Assembly (NCBI GenBank): GCA_964596245.1
Contig: CAZQSK010000003.1
Span: 1-64,000, forward strand
Direction of reading: 5' to 3'
Length of the DNA stretch: 64,000 nt
Source: RHKK01 sp964596245
GTDB lineage: Bacteria; Patescibacteriota; Patescibacteriia; 2-12-FULL-60-25
The translations under genes were made by a program, and so were the position numbers. Below, one piece after another: positions 42,601-50,041 of the stretch (positions are counted from its first letter, which is position 1; the number at the start of each line of letters is the position of its first letter). Below the pieces are notes generated by a model that was given only the letters and a program-made list of their open reading frames with translations, had not been told where the DNA came from and ran no database searches.

Positions 42601-45600
42601 CTCTGGCTTCGGCTATTCGCAGCGCCGGTCCGTTCTTCAACTTTGCCACCCTGTATTGTCGCGATGCGGGAGCCGAAGGTCCTGAAGGCGATTTGCCGGC
42701 CATGAATGTGCAGCCGGTGGCCATTTCCGACGGAGACAGTCGTCTCGGTATTCTTCGTCAATATTTGTTGACCTTCAGCGATCCGAGTTTGTTGGGTGAC
42801 GGTATTGGTATTCGTGTTGCAACCAACCCGTTGCACCTTACGCCTGCCGCTTGGTATGCCTCGCGTGGATTCACGGGCTCGCCGGAGCGCACCGTTGTGG
42901 ACGGGTACGAAGCTGTAAAGGATGGTTCAACTTGGTATGTCGGCGGTGTGAATACGGATGACGCCACGGGTGCTCGCGTGTATTCGCAGATGTACATCAT
43001 CTCGCATAATCCGGATGCCAAACCTGAAACCAAGGGAATCGCCACGCAATTGGTTCAGAACTTTGCGTTGAATGCCAATATCCAGAACGGTGCATCGAAT
43101 GCGTGTACCTATGCGCTTCCGGAAGCGGGTCACGTGGTTGGCGAGTTTTATCGCGGTAGCAATGGTCAGGTCGCGCGTTGTTCCGCGGATTGGGAATGTT
43201 TGGCTCAGAACCCGAATCTGCGCTGCTCGAGCTTCAAGGCCAAGATGCAGCGTGACTCGAAGCGCGTGGTGGACTTCCAGTTCATGAGTGATGCGCTTGA
43301 GACCGCGAAAGAGCGTACGGGTTCATATCCGAAACTCCAGACCGGAAGCTTTGTGCCGACCTTGTCCACATCTCGTTGGCCGAGCTGGCAGCAGCAGATG
43401 CAATCCGAAGTCGGTGTCGCGTTCCCATCCGACCCGGTGAACCGTTATTTGTCTTGTGGCGTGTGTAGCGGAAGCGGTACGCCGTGTCAGGATGCGAGCG
43501 AGTGTGCCCAGGGTCAGACATGTAATGCGGCCGCCGGAAATCCCGGTGTCGAACCTGCAACCTGTTGGAATCCGGAAAGCCGTCGCTACATGTGTCCGTT
43601 GTTGACCGTTGGCGTTCCTGAATCCGTCTCACGTTTGTATCAGTACCGTTCGGTGAATGCCGGTCAGCGCTACGAACTCACGACCGAACTGGAAGGTGCT
43701 GCGGCCACGCGTTACTTCCCAGCATTGTTGAATGAAATTAAGCGTTGTTCCAATTTGGAGTCGTCATGTGTGACGGATGCCGATTGTCGCATCTTTGGTC
43801 CCGGCGGCACGGTCGTGTCTTCCGGTTCTTGTGTCGGAACCGGCGGTATCTGGCGCTACACGAATGTGTGTGACGGCTCCACGGTATACGGAGCTGGTGG
43901 TGGCGTGTGCGGTGATGGTGTTGTCGGTTCATCCGAAGTGTGTGAATTGGGTGATACTTTGGCTGCGGCGTGTACGGTTGCCGGCGGAGCTGCCGGAACC
44001 AAACTTCAGATTTGTGACGACTGTGCACGATACATCGACGGCCCAGCCACGACCTGTCTCGCGAATATTCAGTGTGGGAATGCTCGTGTGGATGCCGGTG
44101 AAACATGTGATGATGGAACCTTGAACGGAACGTACGGTCGTTGTAACCGCACCTGTTCCGGATACGATGCTTATTGTGGCGATGGTCGCTTGTCGCCGGG
44201 TGAGACCTGTGATCTTGGTGCAACCAACGGCACATATGTGCGCAGCGGATTTGATGCGAGTACGAGCTGCAGCTTGTCTTGTGGTGGCGTCGGTCCTCGC
44301 TGTGGCGACTCGATTGTCGACGAAGGCTTCGAAGATTGTGACGGAAACAGCGAACGTTCGACCAAGGCGCTGTGTGTCGGCGGTACGAATGCCAACCAGA
44401 TCTGTGACACCAATACCGATTGTCCGGGAGGCAGCTGTCCGTTAGATGGTCCGAACAAGGCGTGTACGGGTATCACCGCCAATCGCTGTTCCGATGACCG
44501 GGATATCGCTTGTTCGGCGGATACGGATTGTGGCGCCGGTGGACGTTGTCTGAGCTATCCGACTTCGCGTAGCCGTACCTGTACCCCGTATGGCAGCGCA
44601 TCGCCGACCACGAATTGGTGCCGTTGGGATGGTGGTTGGAGTGCGTGTCAGCCGACGAATTTCTGTGGAGACGGTGTGGTTGATGCCGGCGAACAGTGTG
44701 ATGACGGTAATCGCGGCAATAACGACGCGTGTACAAATGCGTGTTTGACGAACGTGTGTGGTGATGGTTTCTATCGTCCGGGCGTTGAAGAGTGTGACCA
44801 GGGAGCGGACAACGGTCGCCGTACCTGTGATGCCGATTACGGATCATCTTGTTTGTCCTGTTCTTCAAGCTGTCGTCAGGTTGCAAGCTCGGGTGGTTAC
44901 TGTGGCAACGGTGTGCGCGAAGGTTCCGAACAGTGTGACGGTACACAGGGCCTCGGTACCTGTAGTGGCGATGCCTCACGTTCTTGTGTCACAAGTAGCG
45001 ATTGTGTCAGCGGTCAGACATGTAACTTGATCAGTTGCCGTCGCCTCGGATTCGATTATGCGGCTCGAGTTGTCTGCGGGCATTATGCGTACTACCACCG
45101 CCCAAGCACAGGAAGAATCGTCTCCGTATGTAGGCCGGGTTTTGCATGCTTGAATCCATGCTTAGCCGGAGATACGGATTGCGCGTATGTCGCCGATAGC
45201 GGAACGGGGACAGGTGAGTTCACGGCACAGCAAGCCTCGCAAGTGTGTAAACCTGACCCGGCACCTTGTAGCGGAATTTGTTTGGGCACCCATCCGCCAA
45301 GACGTGATGTTCTTACATGTGCCTCGGCTTGTTCCCTGAGTGGTTGCTTGAGCTGTAACGACACAGAAGGTACGGGGTTCATTCAGGGTCAGGTGATGGA
45401 TGCCGTCTATTCGACGCAACCGGTCCCGAATGCGCGCGTCAGCCTTTATAATCGTGGGAACAAGGTGAACGAAGACTTCACGGATTCATCCGGCTATTTC
45501 AGCTTCAATACGCTGAACCAAGTTTCTGAGTGTACCAACTACAGGATTATTGTGGACTTCTATCAGGACAACCCGTGTACGAATAATACGCGCCCGGCCG

Positions 45601-46430
45601 GTATCACGTGTAATGGTCAGGATTGGCCGGACAGTTTCCCGGATGAAGACGAAGGCGCGCGCGGCGGTTACTGGCCGTATGAATCCGACACCTTCGGCGT
45701 AAGCACGTTCTACTCGCAGGGTATTGGGAATACGTCGGGTCGTATTTATCTAGCTCCTCGCGTGGGTGAAGGCGAGACGCTCGTCGTTCATACATGGACG
45801 GGTCGATTACCTCACTACATTGATGCGCATCTAATCGTGCCTGAGGTCCAGCGATTCCAGGTAAGCGGAAGTGAGAATTTGTATGCCGCTCCGTATTCCT
45901 ACTCAACATATCGTCAGTGTGTTGGTAGCGAAGCCGGTTGCAGTAGGGATATTTATTGGGGACCGCAGGGCAATCCGGACTTATCGGTAATGCCACATGC
46001 CAACTTATTCTGCTTTACAACTTCTACTTCCGGATTGAACTTAGATTGTAATTCATTCAGCACGGCACCGCAGACATTCAAGTTTAAGCGCGGTTCATGG
46101 GCGAATACGGGGAAGTACTCCTACTTCCTCGTGGACTATAGTCCGGTGGCATCAAGCCCTTCGCATGTGTTGTTCGATCAAACGTCGAGTACGGTACGCA
46201 TCATCACCTCCGATCGCATTTATTCCCTTGATGCGCCGAGAGTCACAACGCCGCCTTGCACGCCGACAACGGGATCGCCTGCGGGTACGGGCAAATACTG
46301 GATTGTATTCGAGCAGGATGCTGGCACGGGTGCGATCACCTTAACGAATCAGCTGCGCTGTAATGGTCAGGCAAGTGGACAGAGTCCGCCTGTGAACTTG
46401 CCGGCTCCGTTAGGTGGCACAGGCTCTTGA
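36693..46430 (+). CDS. Giant cysteine-rich surface protein (3245 residues)
   Basis: One uninterrupted frame. Order: signal peptide (1-32); two VirB2/TrbC-like helices (about 56-125); Gly-rich linker; Ig-like domains; four IPT/TIG-like units (for example ITSVSPDDGRPGTLVSISGVNFG and IDSVSPDNGPISEYITLQGRNFG) at about 430-810; SbsA-type Ig-like domains; a first cluster of DUF4215/Myxo-type disulfide repeats at about 1350-1570 (CGNGDIAAGEACDDGN pattern); a middle region with another SbsA-like unit; a second cluster at about 2400-2790; and a carboxypeptidase-regulatory-like fold near 2895-2945. The many paired cysteines imply oxidative folding outside the cell. It starts two bases after the previous stop. 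A role in attachment to a host or substrate is inference. Confidence 0.86.
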   Translation: MKLFRSFAFAALAVLSLAAGSLAFEARPVLAQVDTAGLNAVGSVTGLSAEDPRLIAARVINAALGLLGIVMLVLILYAGFLWMTSGGSEEQVSRAKAILRNAIIGVVIILMSWALTTFVINALIGATTGGGPGGGGGGGGPGGGGVLPGGGGASSFQLQSISPRGAVSIRNIEVRFIFTRDVQVSSASSSITILRASDSAPVAGTVAVSGAVVTFTPAATCPAPNEARRCFDADTEYIARVSTSLRSTGSTALVCGGFAPVCEARFTTGSLVDTAPPTVTILSPLDGQSVPADDLVLIESRATDDAGVSFIESSVNGSVVGTGSSSATVRDLSVTVDWDTSGVSSGAKLLMSRAYDIDSNQADSASISVVVRPRHCFNGTRDADETDVDCGGAACGACSGGVCTTGSACASGVCTAGVCVEQPVITSVSPDDGRPGTLVSISGVNFGPVGGTVTFADGRTATPPAACSVGSSWTPTLIIVAVPEGAIDGPITVRNAAGLTDTTNDARGPTLDNFDVNDVQHPGLCAAVPGAGEAGTRFELRGVGLGSSSDRVLFNDREVSSFLSWSDSTIALNAPAFSPATYAVKARVAGAESNAVSFRIDERVVVDAPVIDSVSPDNGPISEYITLQGRNFGSRIGRVLFLRGGGQGIADTDFPAECSTAFWSDRSVTVKVPRTFREGLGDTALTTGGWKVVLERQDAVQSNQADFNVTTGEARPGICAIRPAAGPVGTPIEIIGERFGALATGQSTFAGASTRLPMSVAASDWSATSIKGRVPAGSQTGDVRVRQGSTDSNGVNFAVRNCNEDASICGGAEVCCRSGACSVGGSCPASSPTAEFAWTLSTGLLPVNPRVIEECSPDRPASPSPWAGRSGGNRACVNSDLFIRFTTPLNPASIVLSGPTASFVVRRCTGAAENPCATAGDPVTLAAGYPRIAVDGDPSTGTGYVIFRPATNWEGSATYQVILTTGIRSNTNVPMLQDYTFTFGTRPAAETCRIGTVSVLPGTATLNDIGETRGVSAMPRSADDICLNLRADAYNWNWNTENSRVDVTTDVQVLPDGSSRGLENQTATGRSETGATPTRVRASVTQSGETITGSSDFFVRLQPPRVTAFGPNCDQACVNAAIWARFNVPMDEASMSASNFSLRRCTNENCLTYDLTLDLSRADISLTAAPASTDPARTYLVVEPTRPGPGGTVETLLEAGRFYRFTIRGGDLTGIRSQSGLPLSGLNDPDGFSWTFRAKQGDDARCATARVEVTPGEKYESTVTARQLFTARPVAAPDACNSEGSPLISDRNYSWTIDQTGIVSQYVNGGIGTEALPGLLDTTNELPAGCSGRCINMGSDGVDGRTASCGNGMIETTDARYCVAGRTPAGDACRILPAGSKGAEECDDATTACGSDCRWRPVTGGTCGNGVVNRGEQCDLGPTGGRGCSADCQLLGSRAGGSTCGNGDIAAGEACDDGNTSSGDGCSADCLHEGSTRVRALCGNARLEAGEACERPAAGAAFPSGCNTTTCLNVGTSAPICGNATRDAGEDCDDGNIISGDGCSTSCLAEGSSAGYGAPSFCGDSVRGRGEMCESAAAGDGRQDSVQLAEIVGEAEPGADGRMSSQLRAEYDLQRGQATYGLQCGFREETSCAPGTGLDARGCCAPRPRLNGQYPLGGETNVCRNALISGTFDVLMEEGSLQTNFVVAREVAGAACGPDEQLVVRIEDYDSSTGIRGWFNHVWRRLMTWFTPKPTQAAWCAGSVRGRLAFEPAGTGTKASFTLERALAATTRYQVLFRGDTNLADNGDTTRRVGVKSRRGVVADGNFLWDFTTGARLCSVTAIEARDTNADSPNLFTRQAESHLYSAQVISLQDGRSVALSPVAEYTWVWEPWIASNRESLQAEVGSAAGTENRSNVSVVEPPKNGSSFIEAGIRIVRDDVNVPSTTGRLVKGSQMAQVLLCDNPWPSYGFAPFSEVSGHPSLALLGSSPLASAIRSAGPFFNFATLYCRDAGAEGPEGDLPAMNVQPVAISDGDSRLGILRQYLLTFSDPSLLGDGIGIRVATNPLHLTPAAWYASRGFTGSPERTVVDGYEAVKDGSTWYVGGVNTDDATGARVYSQMYIISHNPDAKPETKGIATQLVQNFALNANIQNGASNACTYALPEAGHVVGEFYRGSNGQVARCSADWECLAQNPNLRCSSFKAKMQRDSKRVVDFQFMSDALETAKERTGSYPKLQTGSFVPTLSTSRWPSWQQQMQSEVGVAFPSDPVNRYLSCGVCSGSGTPCQDASECAQGQTCNAAAGNPGVEPATCWNPESRRYMCPLLTVGVPESVSRLYQYRSVNAGQRYELTTELEGAAATRYFPALLNEIKRCSNLESSCVTDADCRIFGPGGTVVSSGSCVGTGGIWRYTNVCDGSTVYGAGGGVCGDGVVGSSEVCELGDTLAAACTVAGGAAGTKLQICDDCARYIDGPATTCLANIQCGNARVDAGETCDDGTLNGTYGRCNRTCSGYDAYCGDGRLSPGETCDLGATNGTYVRSGFDASTSCSLSCGGVGPRCGDSIVDEGFEDCDGNSERSTKALCVGGTNANQICDTNTDCPGGSCPLDGPNKACTGITANRCSDDRDIACSADTDCGAGGRCLSYPTSRSRTCTPYGSASPTTNWCRWDGGWSACQPTNFCGDGVVDAGEQCDDGNRGNNDACTNACLTNVCGDGFYRPGVEECDQGADNGRRTCDADYGSSCLSCSSSCRQVASSGGYCGNGVREGSEQCDGTQGLGTCSGDASRSCVTSSDCVSGQTCNLISCRRLGFDYAARVVCGHYAYYHRPSTGRIVSVCRPGFACLNPCLAGDTDCAYVADSGTGTGEFTAQQASQVCKPDPAPCSGICLGTHPPRRDVLTCASACSLSGCLSCNDTEGTGFIQGQVMDAVYSTQPVPNARVSLYNRGNKVNEDFTDSSGYFSFNTLNQVSECTNYRIIVDFYQDNPCTNNTRPAGITCNGQDWPDSFPDEDEGARGGYWPYESDTFGVSTFYSQGIGNTSGRIYLAPRVGEGETLVVHTWTGRLPHYIDAHLIVPEVQRFQVSGSENLYAAPYSYSTYRQCVGSEAGCSRDIYWGPQGNPDLSVMPHANLFCFTTSTSGLNLDCNSFSTAPQTFKFKRGSWANTGKYSYFLVDYSPVASSPSHVLFDQTSSTVRIITSDRIYSLDAPRVTTPPCTPTTGSPAGTGKYWIVFEQDAGTGAITLTNQLRCNGQASGQSPPVNLPAPLGGTGS

Positions 46431-46431
46431 T

Positions 46432-47013
46432 ATGACACCAACCCTTCAACGCATCGCTGCCGTCGCGATTGTCCTGCTTCTCCTGTTCGGAGGAGTGGGC
46501 GTGATCGTTTGGTTGCGCAATCGGGGCATCAATGAAGTGACACCTCCTGCAAATCAACCATCCAATAGCCAACAACAGGTGACGCAGGAGCCGGTCGCGG
46601 ACCCGTCAATTCCAAAAGATACAGATGGTGATCGGGTGCCGGATACGGAAGAAGCGGAGAAGGGGACGAATCCAAATTCGTATGACAGCGATGCGGATGG
46701 ATGGAGCGACGGGGAAGAGATCTATGACAAAAAAACCGATCCGTTGAAGAAGGATGAGGTAGACCCGCGCATCAAGGCTTCGGAACAGGCTGATGCCGCG
46801 TTCCGCGCGGGGGTCACGGTGACCGCTCCTTCGACACCCATACCGGCTCAGCCAGCTCCGACCGATGCCGACAATGACGGGCTGACGAATATCCAAGAGG
46901 AACAGTTGGGATCAAATCCTAACAATCCGGATACAGACGGAGACGGCTTCAAAGACGGTGACGAAGTGAAAGCAGGGTATAATCCAAATGGACCGGGCAA
47001 ACTTCCCCAATAA
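46432..47013 (+). CDS. Membrane protein with TSP3-type calcium repeats
   Basis: The 193-residue protein has one N-terminal helix (IAAVAIVLLLLFGGVGVIVWL) and two blocks of D-rich repeats (KDTDGDRVPDTEEAEKGTNPNSYDSDADG; TDADNDGLTNIQEEQLGSNPNNPDTDGDG). It should be outward-facing and calcium-binding. It starts one base after the giant gene and belongs to the same transcript. Confidence 0.82.
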   Translation: MTPTLQRIAAVAIVLLLLFGGVGVIVWLRNRGINEVTPPANQPSNSQQQVTQEPVADPSIPKDTDGDRVPDTEEAEKGTNPNSYDSDADGWSDGEEIYDKKTDPLKKDEVDPRIKASEQADAAFRAGVTVTAPSTPIPAQPAPTDADNDGLTNIQEEQLGSNPNNPDTDGDGFKDGDEVKAGYNPNGPGKLPQ

Positions 47014-47014
47014 T

Positions 47015-47911
47015 ATGGCAACTCCTCCATCAAACCTTCCGTTCGAACCGCTTCCGCCCTCAGGCGGCTCTTCGCCAACACCGCCTCCGCCGCGACAAAC
47101 AACTCCTCCGCCGCCGACCCCTGCACCGCGTCCTCCCGCTCCGGTTGCTCCGGCTCCTATGGCTTCGCCCGTCGCCCCAGCTCCTCGTCCCAGCGCTCCT
47201 ACGGTAACGGCCATGCCTCCACGAGCAGCAAAAGAACCAGAAGATATTTTTTCAAATCTTGAACAAGCGCAGAGAAGTGGGCAGCGAGCTCCTGGTCAGA
47301 TGGTTCAAGCTCCCATGGTTCGTAGCAGTGGGGGAGGGCTGCGTTCATTTCTTATTGTCACCGTCGTTGTATTGCTTGTGCTCGCGGTAGGCGGTGGAGC
47401 GTTCTGGTACTTTGTCTTACGTCCCGTTGCGCCTGCGACGGTGGAGCCAATGCCTGGCACGATTCGAGATACCAGCAGTCCCGCGATTCCTTCCGGTGTT
47501 GCCCCGTCTACGCCACCTCCGGCCCCGGAAGCGCCCCCAGCTCCGATTCCTGAACCAACACCCGTAACTCCGCCCGTCACAACGCCTCCGCCGGGAACCA
47601 ATGTCCCCCCGCCAACCTCGGTCACAAACGAATTACCGACAACCACCGCTCCGGCTCCGACTCCTGAACCGGAAGTCGATAGCGATAATGACGGTCTGAA
47701 CGACCGTCGCGAACGCGAGCTTGGGACTGATCCGATGAAAGCTGATACCGACGGTGACGGATTGAGTGATGGCGACGAAGTCATCAAGTACGGAACAAAT
47801 GCCATGTTGAAAGATACGGATGGCGATACCTACGAAGACGGAACCGAAATCAGTAACGGATTTAATCCGCGCGGCGGCGGTAAATGCGCCAAACCGGACT
47901 GCAGCACATAA
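47015..47911 (+). CDS. Proline-rich membrane protein with TSP3-type calcium repeats
   Basis: The 298-residue protein has a Pro/Ala-rich N-terminal 85 residues likely in the cytoplasm, a central helix (FLIVTVVVLLVLAVGGGAFWYFVL), a second Pro/Thr-rich linker and C-terminal repeats (DSDNDGLNDRRERELGTDPMKADTDGDG). It has no signal peptide, so the helix acts as an anchor. It starts one base after the previous stop. Confidence 0.82.
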   Translation: MATPPSNLPFEPLPPSGGSSPTPPPPRQTTPPPPTPAPRPPAPVAPAPMASPVAPAPRPSAPTVTAMPPRAAKEPEDIFSNLEQAQRSGQRAPGQMVQAPMVRSSGGGLRSFLIVTVVVLLVLAVGGGAFWYFVLRPVAPATVEPMPGTIRDTSSPAIPSGVAPSTPPPAPEAPPAPIPEPTPVTPPVTTPPPGTNVPPPTSVTNELPTTTAPAPTPEPEVDSDNDGLNDRRERELGTDPMKADTDGDGLSDGDEVIKYGTNAMLKDTDGDTYEDGTEISNGFNPRGGGKCAKPDCST

Positions 47912-47913
47912 CC

Positions 47914-49236
47914 ATGCCTCCACTTCCGCCACCTCCGGGGACGCGCCCCGGAGCCCTGCCACCTCCGCCTAGCGGGGGTGTTGTGGCATCCGGAGCAAAG
48001 CAGACCGAGATCGTTGTCATGCCCGACAAGTACTATGGCGTGGCATTAAAGATGGATGGCAAAACTCAGGCGGAAATGGAGGCGCCCAAGGTGGCGGCTC
48101 CAGTTCCAAAACCGGTCGTGATCGCGCCACCTGCGCATCGTCCGGTGTGGCCTTTTGTTGCGCTGATTTTTCTTATTCTGGCGATCATTGGTGGAGGGTT
48201 CGTGTACTTCAATCGCGATACATTGTTCCAAAAGCCTCCGGTAGTAGTGGTTCCGCCGCCACAAACCAAACCGGCGCCGAATGCACCGGCAAATGTCGTT
48301 GCCCTCGCAACCACCGGAACGGCACCGGCGGTGAATGTGACGTGGATCGATGGAGGAGGGGATGAAACAGGATTCCGTGTCGAGCGTCGCGAAGCGGATG
48401 GAACGTTTATCGGTCTCACAAATCTTTCGGCGAACGCCTCTCAGTTTCTTGATCCGACGGTGCGGTCCGGTCGCCGCTACGAATATCGTGTGATCGCGAT
48501 TGGAGAAGGGGGAGAGTCCTCTCCTTCGAGCATTGCCGTTGCTCGGGTCGAAGAGGCGAGTCCTATTCCGCTTGCGCCAAGTCTACCGCCTGGCGGACTT
48601 GATTCCGATTCCGACGGGCTTTCAGACGTTGAAGAGTTGGTTTTTGGTACTGATCCGCGCGTCCCTGACAGCGATCGTGACGGTTTCTTGGACGGGAATG
48701 AAGCCTTCCATCTCTATAATCCCGCAGCCAAGGCTCCGGTTCGTCTGTTGGACTCGGGGTTGGTCGTCGCTTTTGCTGGCCCTGCGGGTTGGGGTTTGTA
48801 TGTTCCCAAGAGCTTTACCTCAACGCTTGAAGCAACGGACGGCAGCATCGCGACCATTCGGACCGGACAGGGCGAAGCATTTCGCATCACGATTGAAGAT
48901 AATCCGAATCGTCTTGCGTTAGCTGATTGGTATCAGGCGAAGCACCAGACGGTGACGACCTCCCAACTCCGCACGATCACCACCAAGGGTGGATTGGAGG
49001 GGTTGCTTGGTCCCGATCGTTTGGATGCTCACTTTGCTTGGGATGGAAAGATTTTTATCTTGAAATATGATCTTGGCGACAAGCCATTCATCAATTTCCG
49101 CACATCTTACGAAATGATGCTGAACTCGCTTTCGCTGACCGGTGCGCCGGTGCTGGTTGAGGGTGCGCCAACACCTCTTGAAGGTCCGGGAGAATTCCTA
49201 CAGACGGCAACTTCGACGTCATCCACGAATCCATGA
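47914..49236 (+). CDS. Membrane protein with fibronectin type III domain and TSP3-type repeat
   Basis: The 440-residue protein has a Pro-rich cytoplasmic start (MPPLPPPPGTRPG), a helix near residues 80-105 (FVALIFLILAIIGGGFVYF), an FN3-like domain at about 125-215 (NVTWIDGGGDETGFRVERREADG, YEYRVIAIGEGGESSPSS), a TSP3-type unit at about 230-270 and an unassigned C-terminal domain of about 165 residues. It is the last member of the surface locus and overlaps ybeY as ATGA. Confidence 0.83.
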   Translation: MPPLPPPPGTRPGALPPPPSGGVVASGAKQTEIVVMPDKYYGVALKMDGKTQAEMEAPKVAAPVPKPVVIAPPAHRPVWPFVALIFLILAIIGGGFVYFNRDTLFQKPPVVVVPPPQTKPAPNAPANVVALATTGTAPAVNVTWIDGGGDETGFRVERREADGTFIGLTNLSANASQFLDPTVRSGRRYEYRVIAIGEGGESSPSSIAVARVEEASPIPLAPSLPPGGLDSDSDGLSDVEELVFGTDPRVPDSDRDGFLDGNEAFHLYNPAAKAPVRLLDSGLVVAFAGPAGWGLYVPKSFTSTLEATDGSIATIRTGQGEAFRITIEDNPNRLALADWYQAKHQTVTTSQLRTITTKGGLEGLLGPDRLDAHFAWDGKIFILKYDLGDKPFINFRTSYEMMLNSLSLTGAPVLVEGAPTPLEGPGEFLQTATSTSSTNP

Positions 49237-49676
49237 TCCGGTTTGAAGTCTTGGGCAAGCGCCCCGCCATATTAAAACCGACGGATCTCGAGCGCATTGC
49301 AGCCCGAACGTCGGGAAGTTTGCGTTTGCGCAAGCCCCTCTCAGTCTCACTTTCCTTTGTGAGCGAGGCAAAAATGAAAACGCTGAACAAGCGTTACATG
49401 AAAAAGAATCGTCCGACGGACGTGTTGTCATTTCCGGCATCAACGCAGGGTTTTGAAGCCATGAAAGGCGAGTCCGTGATGGGGGACTTGTTCGTTTGCG
49501 TCCCTTATGCCGCCCGTGAGGCTAAGCGCCGTTCGATTCCTGTTCGTGAGGAGTTGGCCAGGCTCATCATCCACGGTATCCTCCATTTGGCAGGCTTCGA
49601 TCATGCGACGTCGCATGATGAGGCCCGCATGTTCGCCTTGCAGGAGCGTTTGGTCGAAGCTGTTTTTACCGTATGA
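49233..49676 (+). CDS. ybeY: Endoribonuclease YbeY
   Basis: The 147-residue metal-dependent RNase acts in 16S rRNA maturation and quality control. The zinc motif H-x3-H-x5-H is in IIHGILHLAGFDH, and NKRYMKKNRPTDVLSFP precedes it. It is coupled by ATGA overlaps to both neighbours. Confidence 0.95.
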   Translation: MIRFEVLGKRPAILKPTDLERIAARTSGSLRLRKPLSVSLSFVSEAKMKTLNKRYMKKNRPTDVLSFPASTQGFEAMKGESVMGDLFVCVPYAAREAKRRSIPVREELARLIIHGILHLAGFDHATSHDEARMFALQERLVEAVFTV

Positions 49677-50041
49677 AGCCCACCTTGCTCCGGAGTTTTG
49701 CAAATGCCTTCCGTGGATTGGCCATCGCCTTCCGAACGGAGCGGAGTTTCCGCATCCAATGCATGGCGGCGCTGGTTGTCCTGGCCGTGATCGTGGTCCT
49801 TCCGCTTGAGACTTGGGAGCAGGCTCTGCTCGTGCTTGTGACGGCATTTGTGCTGGTGCTAGAATTGGTCAACTCCAGTTTGGAGCGTCTCACGGACCTT
49901 GCCAAACCGCGCCTGCATGCCTATGCCGGGGAAATAAAGGATTTGATGGCAGGCGGTGTTTTGGTCGCATCTATTTTAGCGATTGTCATCGGTGTCTTGA
50001 TTCTTGCTCCGCATTTCCTGACTATCATTCGCCGCGTATGA
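49673..50041 (+). CDS. dgkA: Diacylglycerol kinase/undecaprenol kinase family protein
   Basis: The 122-residue integral membrane kinase has the family core RSFANAFRGLAIAFRTERSFRIQ, three membrane helices and LVLELVNSSLERLTDLAK with the catalytic Glu region. The Gram-positive type usually phosphorylates undecaprenol for cell-wall lipid recycling. ATGA overlaps join it to ybeY and ftsA. Confidence 0.93.
   Translation: MKPTLLRSFANAFRGLAIAFRTERSFRIQCMAALVVLAVIVVLPLETWEQALLVLVTAFVLVLELVNSSLERLTDLAKPRLHAYAGEIKDLMAGGVLVASILAIVIGVLILAPHFLTIIRRV

Noticed and set aside
40737..45060. Regularly repeated units that might suggest a CRISPR array
   Set aside because: The repetition is at protein level (disulfide repeats CGNG...CDDGN) and varies at DNA level. 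There are no uniform spacers, and no cas genes are present.
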